Of a stretch of DNA of 64,000 nucleotides, positions 42,559-51,924 are shown one piece after another. The DNA lies in NCBI GenBank assembly GCA_963714055.1, contig OY970227.1:2604001-2668000 (forward strand), in the 5' to 3' direction. Made by a program: the position numbers and the translations under genes. The notes under the pieces are model-generated. The model was not told the DNA's origin, did no database searches, and saw nothing but the letters and a program-made list of their open reading frames with translations. Source of the DNA: JACDBE01 sp963714055 (GTDB lineage Bacteria > Actinomycetota > Acidimicrobiia > Spongiisociales > UBA5794). Within the stretch, counting starts at the first letter, position 1; each line of letters opens with the position of its first letter.

Positions 42559-43798
42559 ATGGTGATGGACAACGACACTCTGCGCTCGACGACGGCGACG
42601 CTGCCGCGTGATCTGGAGGTGATGGCGCCGGGACCGCGGCTCGCCACCCTGTTGGCGTCGATCGATCGGTCCAAGCTCACAGATCATGACGCGGTGCGAT
42701 TGATGGTGGCCCGGGATCGGCTGGTTTCACACGACCAGGCCCAGCGAGCAGCCGACATCGCCGAGGTGACCCGGCGTTGCGGCGACGATGATCTCACCGG
42801 GGAGTTCGCCGCCCTGGAGGTGGGCGCGGCGTTGCGGTTGACCCGGACCGCGGCGCAACATGAGGTCGCTTTCGCTCGTGACGTGACCGAGCGGCTTCCT
42901 CAGGTCGGTGAGCTGTTGGGTTCGGGTCGGGTCGATGTGCGTCGCGCCCGGGTGCTGGCAGACGGCACCGCCCACCTCGTCCGTGGAGTCGGGGCGCCGG
43001 GTGGTCGCCGACGTCGCCGACCGAGCCGGTGATCTCACCACCGGCCAGTTGCGGGCACTGCTGCGCAAGCTGTGTCTGGTGGCCGACCCCGAGGACGCCA
43101 AGCGGCGGCTCGAACACGCCGTCGAGGACCGAAGGGTCGTGGTGGAAGCCAACCCGGCGGGTTCCGCCAACCTGTTGCTGTTGGACCTGCCACCGGATGT
43201 GGCGGCGGCGGCCCGGGAACGCATCGACCACCTCGCCCGGATGCTGCCCCGGTGACGGGCGCACCATGGATCAGCGTCGCTGCCGACGTCGCCGTCGACC
43301 TGCTCACCGGGCACAGCAAACCGCTGGGTCGGGGAATGGTCGACCTCACCGTCGACCTGCGCACCCTCCTCGGGTTGGCCGAGCACCCCGGTGAGTTGGG
43401 TGGGTGGGGACCGGTGATCGCCGACATCGCCCGCCAAGTCACCGACCGGCAAACCGACGGGCGGTGGCAGGCCACCGTCATCGACGACAACGGCGACCCC
43501 CTGGCGGTCGCGGTGCGACGCCGCCCCACCACCGCCCAGGCCCGCCAGGTCAGGGCCCGGAACCGCACCTGCGTGTTCCCCGGATGCCGGATGCCCGCCC
43601 GATCCTCCGACCTCGACCACACCCGACGCCACATCGACGGCGGACCCACCCTCGAATGGAACCTGGCACCACTGTGCGAATTCCACCACAGGGCCAAAGA
43701 CGAAGGCGGCTGGCGACTACCGGCGCCGACCCAACGGCGACCACATCTGGACCAGCCCCCACGGCCACCGCTACGTCACCAGCGGACGGTCGCCCTGA
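42559..43798 (+). pseudogene. DUF222/HNH (13E12-type) endonuclease, four frame breaks
   Basis: Reconstructed length 411 residues. Seen across frames: DUF222 region with LPQVGELLGSGRVDVRRARVL, DLTTGQLRALLRKLCLVADP, LARMLPGDGRTMDQRRADVAVDLLTG, and a C-terminal HNH nuclease RNRTCVFPGCRMPARSSDLD then GPTLEWNLAPLCEFHHRAKD. Single extra bases near 42979, 43250, 43281 and 43720 break the frame; removing them gives exactly 412 codons. The family occurs in many copies in actinobacteria and is often decayed. Because the breaks continue into rsmI and metG, reading error is at least as likely as decay. Confidence 0.8.
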
Positions 43799-43846
43799 CC
43801 GACCCCGGCCTTCGGATCGACCCGTCACCGCCTATATCCTCGACGG

Positions 43847-44705
43847 ATGCCCGGACGTCTCGTGCTCTGCTCCACCCCGATCGGCAACCTCGACGACGTC
43901 AGCCCACGGCTCATCGCCACGCTCGGCGGCCGCCGACGTGGTGTTCGCCGAGGACACCCGACGGACGCGCACCCTGCTCGGTGCGTTGGGGATCACTCCG
44001 CCGCCGCTGCGGTCGTTCTACGTGGGTAACGAGAACCGGCGCCTCGGCGAGCTCCGGGCCCGCCTCGAGGCCGGGGAGACGGTGGCGCTGGTCACCGACG
44101 CCGGCACACCGGCGGTGGCCGACCCGGGGCTGAGCGCCGTCCGGGTGGCGGACGAGGCCGGGGCGAGGGTCACCGTGATCCCGGGCCCGAGCGCGGTCAC
44201 CGCCGCCATCGCCCTCTCCGGCCTGCCCTCGGAGCGGTTTGTGTTCGAGGGCTTCCTGCCCCGCAGCGGTGCCGACCGGCGGCGCCGACTGGACGAGCTG
44301 ACAGCCGAGGAACGAACGGTGGTCCTCTTCTCGGCGACGAAGCGGGTCGGCGAGGACCTCTCCGACCTGGCCACGGCCCTGGGCGGCGACCGTGTCGTGG
44401 TGATCGGCCGGGAGCTCACCAAGGTCCACGAGGAGCGATGGCGGGGAACCCTGGCGGAGGCTGCGGACCACTGGGGCGACGTCGAGGCGCGCGGCGAGTT
44501 CACGCTGGTGGTGGCCCCGCTGACGCGGGCCAAGCGGGCCGATTACCCCGGCGCCATTGCCGAGGTGGCGAGGCTCCGCGGCCACGGGGTCAGCCTTCCC
44601 GAGGCGGTGAAGAGCGCCGCCACCGACCACGAGGTGGATCGCCGAAGCCTCTACCGGCTGGTCGTCACCGAGCCCGGCGAGCCTGCCGAAGAACCGCTCT
44701 CCTGA
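43847..44705 (+). CDS. rsmI: 16S rRNA 2'-O-ribose C1402 methyltransferase, one frameshift as read
   Basis: Methylates the 2'-OH of C1402 in 16S rRNA. Starts GRLVLCSTPIGNLDDVSPRL at the ATG 43847, then after an extra G near 43926 continues AAADVVFAEDTRRTRTLL and VALVTDAGTPAVADPGLSAV (substrate/SAM loop), TVIPGPSAVTAAIALSGLPS and FVFEGFLPR. Removing one base gives exactly 286 codons. Typical tetrapyrrole-methylase fold length. Convergent with the AbrB-like gene 13 bases further on. Confidence 0.9.
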
Positions 44706-44718
44706 CCGACCGCGGCGG

Positions 44719-44955
44719 TCAGGCCCCCAGCGCCGAGCGGCAGTCGCCGCACACGCCGCGACCCTTGAACGACGAGATCCCCTCCGTGACGCCACAGAAG
44801 ACGCACACCGCCTCGACCTTGCGCAGCATGATGTTGCCGGCGTCGACGGAGATGGCGAGCTCGTCGCCCTCGTGGATGGCGAACTGCCGGCGCATCTCGG
44901 CGGGGATGACCACCCTCCCCAGGTCATCGATCCTGCGAACCATTCCGGTGGTCAT
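44719..44955 (-). CDS. AbrB-type regulator with Cys4 tail
   Basis: Seventy-eight residues: swapped-hairpin AbrB fold MVRRIDDLGRVVIPAEMRRQ and ELAISVDAGNIMLRKVEA, then CVFCG...CGDC, two CxxC pairs probably holding zinc. Resembles Bacillus AbrB in sequence and location, since abrB also lies between rsmI and metS there. The ATG at 44955 has GGGGTGA eight bases upstream. Divergent from metG. DNA-binding role inferred from fold. Confidence 0.86.
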   Translation of the reverse strand: MTTGMVRRIDDLGRVVIPAEMRRQFAIHEGDELAISVDAGNIMLRKVEAVCVFCGVTEGISSFKGRGVCGDCRSALGA

Positions 44956-45243
44956 CGACTCACCCCTTCTCAACTCGACGGGCCACGCGGCCCGTTGCAG
45001 AAGCCTTCCCGCCTGAACGCATCGCCAAACGGGACCGGGAGCCGCTGCTGCGATTCCGCGGCGTTGCGTGACTATATCCCCGATCGACGGCAATCTGTGT
45101 TTCTGATGCAGACACGGTGACTGCGGTTGCTCGCCGATCACGGCCCACCGCCAAGCTACCAGCGTCGGTGGGGACGCCGAACGTCCCGACACCGCCCATG
45201 GACGCCCCCGGTACCATCGCCGCTCCCGCATCCGGAGGGCGCT

Positions 45244-46894
45244 CTGTCCCGCAAGATCCTCGTCGCCGTCGCCTGGCCCTACGCCAACGGCTCGCTGCCA
45301 CCTCGGCCACATCGCCGGCGCCTACCTGCCGGCGGACATCTTCGCCCGCTACCACCGCGCCGCGGGCAACGACGTGCTGATGGTGTCCGGCTCGCGACGA
45401 GCACGGGACGCCGATCACCGTTCGGGCCGACCAGGAGGGCGTCGACCCCGCAGGTCATCGTCGACCGGTACCACGCCGAGTTCCTCGACTACTGGGAGAA
45501 GCTCGGCATCTCGTTCGACCTGTTCACGACGACCGGCACCGAGAACCACCGCCAGGTCACCTGGGACGTGTTCCTGCACCTGCTGCGACCAGGGCTACAT
45601 CTACCGGCAGGTCGCCCAGCAGTTCTTCGACCCGGAGGCGAGCGGTTCCTGCCCGACCGCTACGTCGAGGGCACCTGCCCGCACTGCGGCTACGACCAGG
45701 CCCGCGGCGACCAGTGCGACAACTGCGGGCGCCACGCTCGACCCCGAGGACCTGATCAACCCGCGCAGCCGGATCAGCGGCGCCACACCGGTGATGCGCG
45801 ACACCGAGCACTTCTTCCTCAAGCTCTCTGCGCTCCAGGACGACCTGCTCGCCTGGCTGCGCACCCGCGCAGGGCTGGCGACGCCACGTCCTCAACTGCC
45901 GCCATCGGCTTCATCGAGGAAGGGCTCCACGACCGCGCCATCACCCGCGATCTCGACGTGGGGCGTCCCGATCCCGCCCGAGTCGGACGACCTCGGCGAA
46001 GGCAAGCGCATCTACGTCTGGTTCGAGGCCGTCATCGGCTACCTGTCGGCGGCGAAGGAGTGGGCGCAGCGGGCACGGCGATCCCGAGGCCTGGCGGGCC
46101 TGGTGGGAAGACCCGGAGGCCGAGACGTACTACTTCATCGGCAAGGACAACATCTTCTTCCACACCGTGATCTGGCCGGCGATGCTGATCGGCTACGGCG
46201 GGCTCAACCTGCCCACCGACGTCCCCGCCAACCAGTACGTCACCTTCGGGGGCGAGAAGGGCTCGTCGAGCCGCGGCGTCGGCCGGCCGGTCGGCTGGTA
46301 CACCGACCGGGTCGACCCGGACGCGCTCCGCTATGCGCTCGCCTCGATGCTGCCCGGAGCAGAACGACACCGAGCTCACCGACGACGAGATCGTGCGCCG
46401 CAACAACGAGGAGCTGGTCGCCACCTGGGGCAACCTGGTCAACCGGGTGCTGTCGATGACCCACCGCAACTTCGACGGCGTCGTGCCCGACTCCCGGTGA
46501 GCGGCAGGAGGTCGACCGGGCGGTGCTGGCCGAGGTCGACACGACGTTGGAGGAGATGAGATCGCTGATGCTCTCGGTGAAGCTGCGTTCCGGCCTGCAG
46601 CGGGCGATGGCGGGGGCAAGCGCGGTCAACGTCTACCTCAACGAGGTGCGCCCCTGGTCGACCGCCTCCGCCGACCGGGGGCGGACCGCCTCCATCCTCG
46701 CCACCGCCCTCGACGCCATCGGCGGGCTCGCCATCGGGCTCGGGCCGTACCTGCCCGCCACGTCTACGGCGGTCCTGGAGATGCTCGGCGTGAAGCCGGA
46801 GGGCTGGTCGAGGCCCCAGCCGGAGGTGGGGCGGGCGCTTCCCGAGCCGGCACCGCTGTTCTCCCGACTGGAACCACTCGACGAGGGCGAGTGA
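45244..46894 (+). CDS. metG: Methionyl-tRNA synthetase, twelve frame breaks as read
   Basis: Charges tRNA-Met; essential. Joining frames gives a 546-residue protein beginning SRKILVAVAWPYANGSLHLG (HIGH variant HLGH), with SGSDEHGTPITVRA, the zinc knuckle GTCPHCGYDQARGDQCDNCG, ITRDLDWGVPIP and a KMSKS-equivalent EKGSSSRGVG. Extra bases lie near 45298, 45395, 45449, 45586, 45733, 45869, 45900, 45957, 46076, 46356 and 46495, and one base is missing near 45643. With these corrected the length is exactly 547 codons. The last 400 bases are unbroken. The apparent start codon is CTG with GGAGGG upstream; this may also be a reading error. Confidence 0.9.
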
Positions 46895-48501
46895 CGATGG
46901 GTTGGGTGGACAGCCACTGCCACCTCTTCCTCGCCGCCGAGCCGGCATCGGCCCTCCTCGACCGGGCCGCCGCCGCAGGGGTCGAGTGGGTGCTGTGCCC
47001 GGGCGTCGACCTGGGGACGTCGCTGGCGGCGCGCCGGCTCGCCGCCGAGCACCCGACCCGGGTCCGCTGGTCCGCCGGCCTCCATCCCCACGACGCTGCC
47101 GCCTGGGACGAGACATCCGGCCGGCTGCACGCGCTGGCGGCGGCAGCCTCCGCCGTCGGCGAGTGCGGGCTCGACTTCTACCGCAACCTGTCCGACCCGG
47201 ACGCCCAGCGGCGCGCCTTCACCGCCCAACTGGCACTGGCCGCCGAGCTGGCCAAGCCGGTGATCGTCCACTGCCGCGATGCCTTCGCCGACGTCCACTC
47301 GGCGGTGGAACGGGCCGGGCTGGGCGAGGCGGTCGTGCTCCACTGCTGGACGGGCGGACCGAAGTGGACACGGCGGTTCGCCGACCTCGGGGTGACCTTC
47401 TCCTTCGCCGGGCCGGTCACCTTCGACACCGGGGACACGGTGCGGAGAGGGGCAGCGGTGGCCCCGCCGGAGCGCACCATGGTGGAAACCGACACCCCGT
47501 ACCTCACGCCGCCTCCGGACCGCGCTGCCGCCAACGAGCCTGCCAACGTGGTGCGCGTCGGCGAGGCGCTCGCCGGGGTGTGGGGGCTCGACGTCGACCG
47601 GGTGGCCGCGCTCACCAGCGCCACCGCGGCGCGGCTCTTCGGAGGCGTGTACCGAGACGACGGCCCCAGGATCGTGAACGGCGCCCAGGGGCGGGGGGAG
47701 ATCGTCGAGCTCCTCGCCCGCCACGGTCATCACCCCAACAAGCGGCTCGGCCAGCACTTCCTGGCGGACCCGAACCTGGTTGCCCGGATCGTCTCCGCCG
47801 CCGGGGTGGGCCCGGGCGACCTGGTCGTCGAGGTCGGCTCCGGCACCGGCACCCTCACCCGGGCCCTGGCCGCCTCCGGGGCCGACGTGATCGGGTTCGA
47901 GATCGACCGCCATCTCGAGCCGGTCCTTGATGAGGCACTTCGAGGCACGGGCGTCGTCGTCCACTTCGAGGACGCCACCGCGGCGGCGCTCGCCGCCGTC
48001 ATCGGCGACCGGGAGGCGGTGGTCGTCGCCAACCTGCCCTACGGCGTCGGTACCACCCTCCTGCTCGACCTCCTGCAGACGGTGCCGGAGGTGAGCCGCC
48101 TGGCGGTGATGGTGCAGCGGGAGGTGGCCGACCGTCTGGCGGCGCCACCAGGGAGCCGGACGTACGGGCTCCCATCGGTGGTCGCCTCCCTGCGCAGCGA
48201 GGTGTCGCTGCTCTTCCGGGTGCCGCCCACCGTGTTCGTCCCCCCGCCCGCGGTGGAGTCGGCGGTGGTCGAGCTGAGACGTACCCACCACGACTCCGCC
48301 ACCAGCGCCGACTTGGCCGCCGCCGAGCGGCTCGCCGCCGTCGCCTTCGCCGGGCGCCGCAAGATGCTGAGGCGTTCGCTGGCCGCGGTCCTCGACCGCC
48401 CCGAGGAAGTGCTCGCCCGCGCCGGGATCGATCCGACGGCTCGCCCCGAGTCGTTGGCGCCGTGGCAGTTCGTCGACCTGGCCAGGGCGGTGGACGGGTG
48501 A
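46891..48501 (+). CDS. TatD nuclease fused to 16S rRNA dimethyladenosine transferase (RsmA/KsgA)
   Basis: A single 536-codon frame carrying two enzymes that are normally separate neighbours. Residues 1-260 are TatD: WVDSHCHLFLA, AGLHPHDAAAWD, VGECGLDFYRN, VIVHCRDAF and VETDTPYLTPPP with the metal ligands. Residues 275-536 are RsmA: RLGQHFLADPNLVARIV, VVEVGSGTGTLTRALAASG, VVVANLPYGVGTTLLLDLL (NLPY motif) and FVPPPAVESAVVEL. TatD is a 3'-5' DNase; RsmA dimethylates A1518/A1519 of 16S rRNA. GTG at 46891 overlaps the metG stop. An internal GTG near 47676 could also start RsmA alone. Confidence 0.92.
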   Translation: MTMGWVDSHCHLFLAAEPASALLDRAAAAGVEWVLCPGVDLGTSLAARRLAAEHPTRVRWSAGLHPHDAAAWDETSGRLHALAAAASAVGECGLDFYRNLSDPDAQRRAFTAQLALAAELAKPVIVHCRDAFADVHSAVERAGLGEAVVLHCWTGGPKWTRRFADLGVTFSFAGPVTFDTGDTVRRGAAVAPPERTMVETDTPYLTPPPDRAAANEPANVVRVGEALAGVWGLDVDRVAALTSATAARLFGGVYRDDGPRIVNGAQGRGEIVELLARHGHHPNKRLGQHFLADPNLVARIVSAAGVGPGDLVVEVGSGTGTLTRALAASGADVIGFEIDRHLEPVLDEALRGTGVVVHFEDATAAALAAVIGDREAVVVANLPYGVGTTLLLDLLQTVPEVSRLAVMVQREVADRLAAPPGSRTYGLPSVVASLRSEVSLLFRVPPTVFVPPPAVESAVVELRRTHHDSATSADLAAAERLAAVAFAGRRKMLRRSLAAVLDRPEEVLARAGIDPTARPESLAPWQFVDLARAVDG

Positions 48502-49376
48502 TGCAGGCCGTCGCCCACGCCAAGGTCAATCTGACCCTGCGGGTGGAGCGGCTCCGTCCCGACGGCTTCCACGACCTGGTCTCGGTGTTCCAGTCGATCG
48601 GGTGGTCGGACCGGCTCGAGCTCTCGATGGTCGAACCCTCGGCGGGGGAGGCGGGGATCGCCTCCTGGGACGGCGGACCGGTTGTCGACGGAGACGGGAA
48701 CTCGGCGTGGCGGGCCGTGCAGGCGGTGCGCCGGCATGTCGGGGCGGACTCCGGCCTGGCGCTGCGGCTCGACAAGCACATCCCGGTGGCGGCCGGGCTA
48801 GGGGGAGGGAGCGCCGACGCCGCCGCCGCGCTCCACCTCGCCTCCCGTCTCCTCGGGGCGTCTCCAGGCCTTCCCGCCGAGCTCGCCCCCGACATCGGTT
48901 CCGACGTGCCGTTCTGCGTCACCGGCGGTACCGCCCTGGTCACCGGCAGGGGAGAGGTGGTGACGCCGATTCCGGCCGTGCTCGGCTATGCCCTCGCCGT
49001 CGTGGTGCCCCCGGTGGAGCTGAGCACGCCCGCCGTCTTCCGCACCTGGGACGACCTCGGCGGCGTCACCGGTCCCGCGCTGCCCGAGTCGGCGGCACCG
49101 CCCCTGCTCCGTGAGCACGGGCCGCTGCGCAACGATCTCTACACGGCGGCGGTGGCGCTCGCCCCGGCGGTGGACGAGTGGCGGGTCGAGCTGGAGGCCC
49201 GGTGGGCCCGCCCGGTGGCGCTCTCGGGCAGCGGCCCGGCGCTGTTCGCCTTCTTCGTCGACCTCGACGAGGCGCAGGGAGCCGTCGGCGACGTCCCGCC
49301 CGGCGCTCGCGGTGCCGAAGCGGTGGAGCCGGTCGCCGTCGGTTGGGAGCCACTCGCCGGCGATCCTGAGCGGTAG
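48501..49376 (+). CDS. ispE: 4-diphosphocytidyl-2-C-methyl-D-erythritol kinase
   Basis: GHMP kinase of the methylerythritol phosphate route to isoprenoids; phosphorylates CDP-ME with ATP. The 291 residues show HAKVNLTLRVERLRPDGFHD at residues 6-25 and the ATP loop PVAAGLGGGSADAAAAL near 95, then DIGSDVPFCVTGGTALVTGR and the C-terminal ALSGSGPALFAFF. The ATG shares one base with the upstream stop. Other Mep-route genes are not in the window. Confidence 0.94.
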   Translation: MQAVAHAKVNLTLRVERLRPDGFHDLVSVFQSIGWSDRLELSMVEPSAGEAGIASWDGGPVVDGDGNSAWRAVQAVRRHVGADSGLALRLDKHIPVAAGLGGGSADAAAALHLASRLLGASPGLPAELAPDIGSDVPFCVTGGTALVTGRGEVVTPIPAVLGYALAVVVPPVELSTPAVFRTWDDLGGVTGPALPESAAPPLLREHGPLRNDLYTAAVALAPAVDEWRVELEARWARPVALSGSGPALFAFFVDLDEAQGAVGDVPPGARGAEAVEPVAVGWEPLAGDPER

Positions 49377-49412
49377 GTCACCTTCCGGCCCCTACAATCG
49401 GGCACACCCCGA

Positions 49413-49484
49413 TGGGGGGTGGTGTAACTGGCAGCACTACGGGTTTTGGTCCCGTCAGTACGGGTTCGAGTCCTGTCCCCCCAG
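49413..49484 (+). tRNA. tRNA-Gln (anticodon TTG)
   Basis: Seventy-two bases: acceptor TGGGGGG/CCCCCCA, anticodon stem ACGGG/CCCGT with loop TTTTGGT (TTG, reads CAA), T stem ACGGG/CCTGT with TTCGAGT. Discriminator G, and CCA is encoded (49485-49487). Lies between ispE and glmU. Confidence 0.96.
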
Positions 49485-49537
49485 CCACGAGCGGCCCACC
49501 ACGACACTGTTCGGCACCGTCCGGCTCCGAGGAGACC

Positions 49538-50953
49538 ATGCCTGCCCAGCCCGCGCCAGCACAGACCTCGCCGGTGACGTTCAACGCCATCGTCCTCGCC
49601 GCCGGCAAGGGCACCAGGATGTACTCCGACCGGGCCAAGGTCCTCCACGAGGCCGCCGGGCTCCCCCTGGTGGCGTGGATGCACCGGATCGCCGGTGACG
49701 CCGGCGCTGGACAGGTCGTGGTGGTGGTCGGCCACCAGGCGGACGAGGTCGCCGCTGCCCTGCCGTCCGACACCGCCACGGCTCATCAGGCCGAGCAACT
49801 CGGCACGGGTCACGCCGCCGCCGTCGGGCTGGAGCGCCTCGACCCGTGCGACGTGGTTGTCGTGCTCCCCGGCGACATGCCGCTGATCCGCCCCGAGACC
49901 ATCGCCTCGCTCGTCACCGCCCACGTCGCCGCCGGCGCCGCCGCCACCGTCCTCAGCGTCGACCTGGCCGACCCCACCGGTTACGGCCGCGTGGTGCGCG
50001 ATGCCACCGGTGCGGTCACCGCCATCGTCGAGCACGGTGACGCCACCGAGGAGCAGCGGGCCATCACCGAGGTCAACACCTCGGTGTACGCCTTCGATCC
50101 GGCGGTGCTCGACAAGGCGCTGGCGTCGCTCACCGACCACAACGTCCAAGGGGAGCGGTACCTCACCGACGTCATCGGCGTGCTGGTCGGTGACGGCCTG
50201 ACGGTCGGCGCCGTCGCCGCGCACCCCGTCGAAGGCGCCGGGGTCAACTCACACGACCAGCTCGCCGCTGCCGCCGCCGAGCTCAGGCGCCGCATCAACA
50301 CGGCGTGGATGACGGCCGGGGTCTTCATGGAGGACCCGGCGCGGGTGTCGATCGGGGCCAACGTCGAATTGAGCCCGGACGTCCGCCTCTGGGGCGACGT
50401 CCACCTCATGGGAACGACCACGGTCGCCTCGGGTGCCGAGTTGGGCCCGTCGGTGCACATCGCAGACACCACTGTCGCCGAGGGGGCCCGGGTGTGGTTC
50501 GCCGCGGTGCGCGGCTCGACGATCGGTCGCAACGCCGAGGTCGGCCCCTTCGTCAGCCTCCGCCAAGGCGCGGTGCTCGAAGAGTCGTCCAAGGCGGGCA
50601 CCTTCGTCGAGATCAAGGGCTCGGTAATCGGCCCGGGCTCCAAGGTGCCGCACCTCTCGTATGTCGGCGATGCCACCATCGGCGCCGACAGCAACATCGG
50701 GGCGGGCACGATCACCGCCAACTACGACGGCTACCGCAAGCACAAGACCGTAATCGGCGACGGGGTGAGGATCGGTTCGGACACGGTGCTGGTGGCGCCG
50801 GTCGAGGTCGGGGACGGGGCGTGGACCGGTGCCGGATCGGTGATCACCAACGATGTCGCCCCTGACGCCCTCGCCGTCACCCGCTCGCCGCAGCGCGAGG
50901 TGCCGGGCTACGCTCAGCGGCGCAAGGCCAGAGCCGACGAGGAGCGCGAGTGA
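49538..50953 (+). CDS. glmU: Bifunctional GlmU (GlcN-1-P acetyltransferase / GlcNAc-1-P uridyltransferase)
   Basis: Makes UDP-GlcNAc for peptidoglycan. The 471-residue product starts NAIVLAAGKGTRMYSDRAKV (uridyltransferase loop GxGTRM near residue 20), has VLPGDMPLIRPETI and the linker helix, then the left-handed beta helix with hexapeptide repeats: GAELGPSVHIADTTVAEGAR, VGPFVSLRQGAVL, GDATIGADSNIGAGTITANY with the acetyltransferase His/Tyr region. ATG at 49538 follows GAGGAG. Stop overlaps prs. Confidence 0.96.
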   Translation: MPAQPAPAQTSPVTFNAIVLAAGKGTRMYSDRAKVLHEAAGLPLVAWMHRIAGDAGAGQVVVVVGHQADEVAAALPSDTATAHQAEQLGTGHAAAVGLERLDPCDVVVVLPGDMPLIRPETIASLVTAHVAAGAAATVLSVDLADPTGYGRVVRDATGAVTAIVEHGDATEEQRAITEVNTSVYAFDPAVLDKALASLTDHNVQGERYLTDVIGVLVGDGLTVGAVAAHPVEGAGVNSHDQLAAAAAELRRRINTAWMTAGVFMEDPARVSIGANVELSPDVRLWGDVHLMGTTTVASGAELGPSVHIADTTVAEGARVWFAAVRGSTIGRNAEVGPFVSLRQGAVLEESSKAGTFVEIKGSVIGPGSKVPHLSYVGDATIGADSNIGAGTITANYDGYRKHKTVIGDGVRIGSDTVLVAPVEVGDGAWTGAGSVITNDVAPDALAVTRSPQREVPGYAQRRKARADEERE

Positions 50954-51924
50954 TGGAGATCTCGAGCCGCAAGCGGCTCATGATCTTTTCCGGGTCGGCG
51001 AACGAGGGTCTCGCCCGCGAGGTGGCCAGCATCCTGGGCACCAACCTGGGCGGTGTGGAGCGAGGGGTTTTCGCCAACGGCGAGATCTACGTCCGCTTCA
51101 CCGAATCGGTGCGTGGCTCGGACTGCTTCGTCGTGCAGAGCCACACGCAGCCGATCAACTTCCACGTGATGGAGCAGCTCATCATGATCGATGCGCTGAA
51201 GCGGGCGTCGGCGCAACGGATCACCGCCGTCGTCCCGTTCTACGGCTACGCCCGCCAGGACAAGAAGGGCCGGGCGCGCGAGCCGATCACCGCCAGGCTC
51301 GTCGGTGACCTCTTCCTCACCGCCGGGGCCGACCGCATCGTCTCCGTCGACCTCCACACCCAGCAGATCCAGGGCTTCATCGACCGGCCCTTCGATCACC
51401 TCACCGCCCTCCCGGTGTTCGTCGAGTACCTGAAGCGGGAGATCGAGGAGCCCATCGCCGTCGTGTCCCCGGACACCGGCCGGGTCAAGCTCGCCTCGAA
51501 GTACGCCCGCCACCTCGACGCCACCCCCGCCTTCGTCCACAAACGCCGGGCCGAGGACAAGCGCAACACGGTGTCGGCCCTGGAGATCGTCGGCGAGGTC
51601 ACCGGACGGCACTGCATCGTGGTCGACGACATGATCGACACCGCCGGCACCGCGGTGGCGGCCGCCGACCTGTTGATGGAGCGGGGCGCCCTCAGCGTCC
51701 GCCTGGTGGCCACCCACGGGGTGCTCTCCGATCCGGCGGTGGACCGGCTCAAGAACGCCCCGATCACCGAGGTGGTCATCTCCAACACGTTGCCGGTCCC
51801 CGACGATGCTTCCGACCTCGACAAGCTCACCGTGCTGTCGATCGGCAAGCTGCTCGCCGGCGCCGTCAACGCCATCTTCACCGACGCCTCGGTGAGCGAG
51901 ATCTTCGAAGGCGAGAACATGTGA
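50953..51924 (+). CDS. prs: Ribose-phosphate pyrophosphokinase
   Basis: Makes PRPP for nucleotide, histidine and tryptophan synthesis. The 323 residues show ANEGLAREVASILGTNLG, the catalytic flexible loop YARQDKKGRAREPITARL near residue 98, SVDLHTQQIQGFI and the PRPP-binding CIVVDDMIDTAGTAVAAADLL near 215. The ATG shares the last base of the glmU stop; the GTG three bases earlier is a second possibility. Typical class I Prs. Confidence 0.97.
   Translation: MEISSRKRLMIFSGSANEGLAREVASILGTNLGGVERGVFANGEIYVRFTESVRGSDCFVVQSHTQPINFHVMEQLIMIDALKRASAQRITAVVPFYGYARQDKKGRAREPITARLVGDLFLTAGADRIVSVDLHTQQIQGFIDRPFDHLTALPVFVEYLKREIEEPIAVVSPDTGRVKLASKYARHLDATPAFVHKRRAEDKRNTVSALEIVGEVTGRHCIVVDDMIDTAGTAVAAADLLMERGALSVRLVATHGVLSDPAVDRLKNAPITEVVISNTLPVPDDASDLDKLTVLSIGKLLAGAVNAIFTDASVSEIFEGENM

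Noticed and set aside
45244..46500. Programmed +1 frameshifting in metG
   Set aside because: Twelve breaks without a common slip sequence or stop codon at the shift sites; insertion-type read error explains them more simply.
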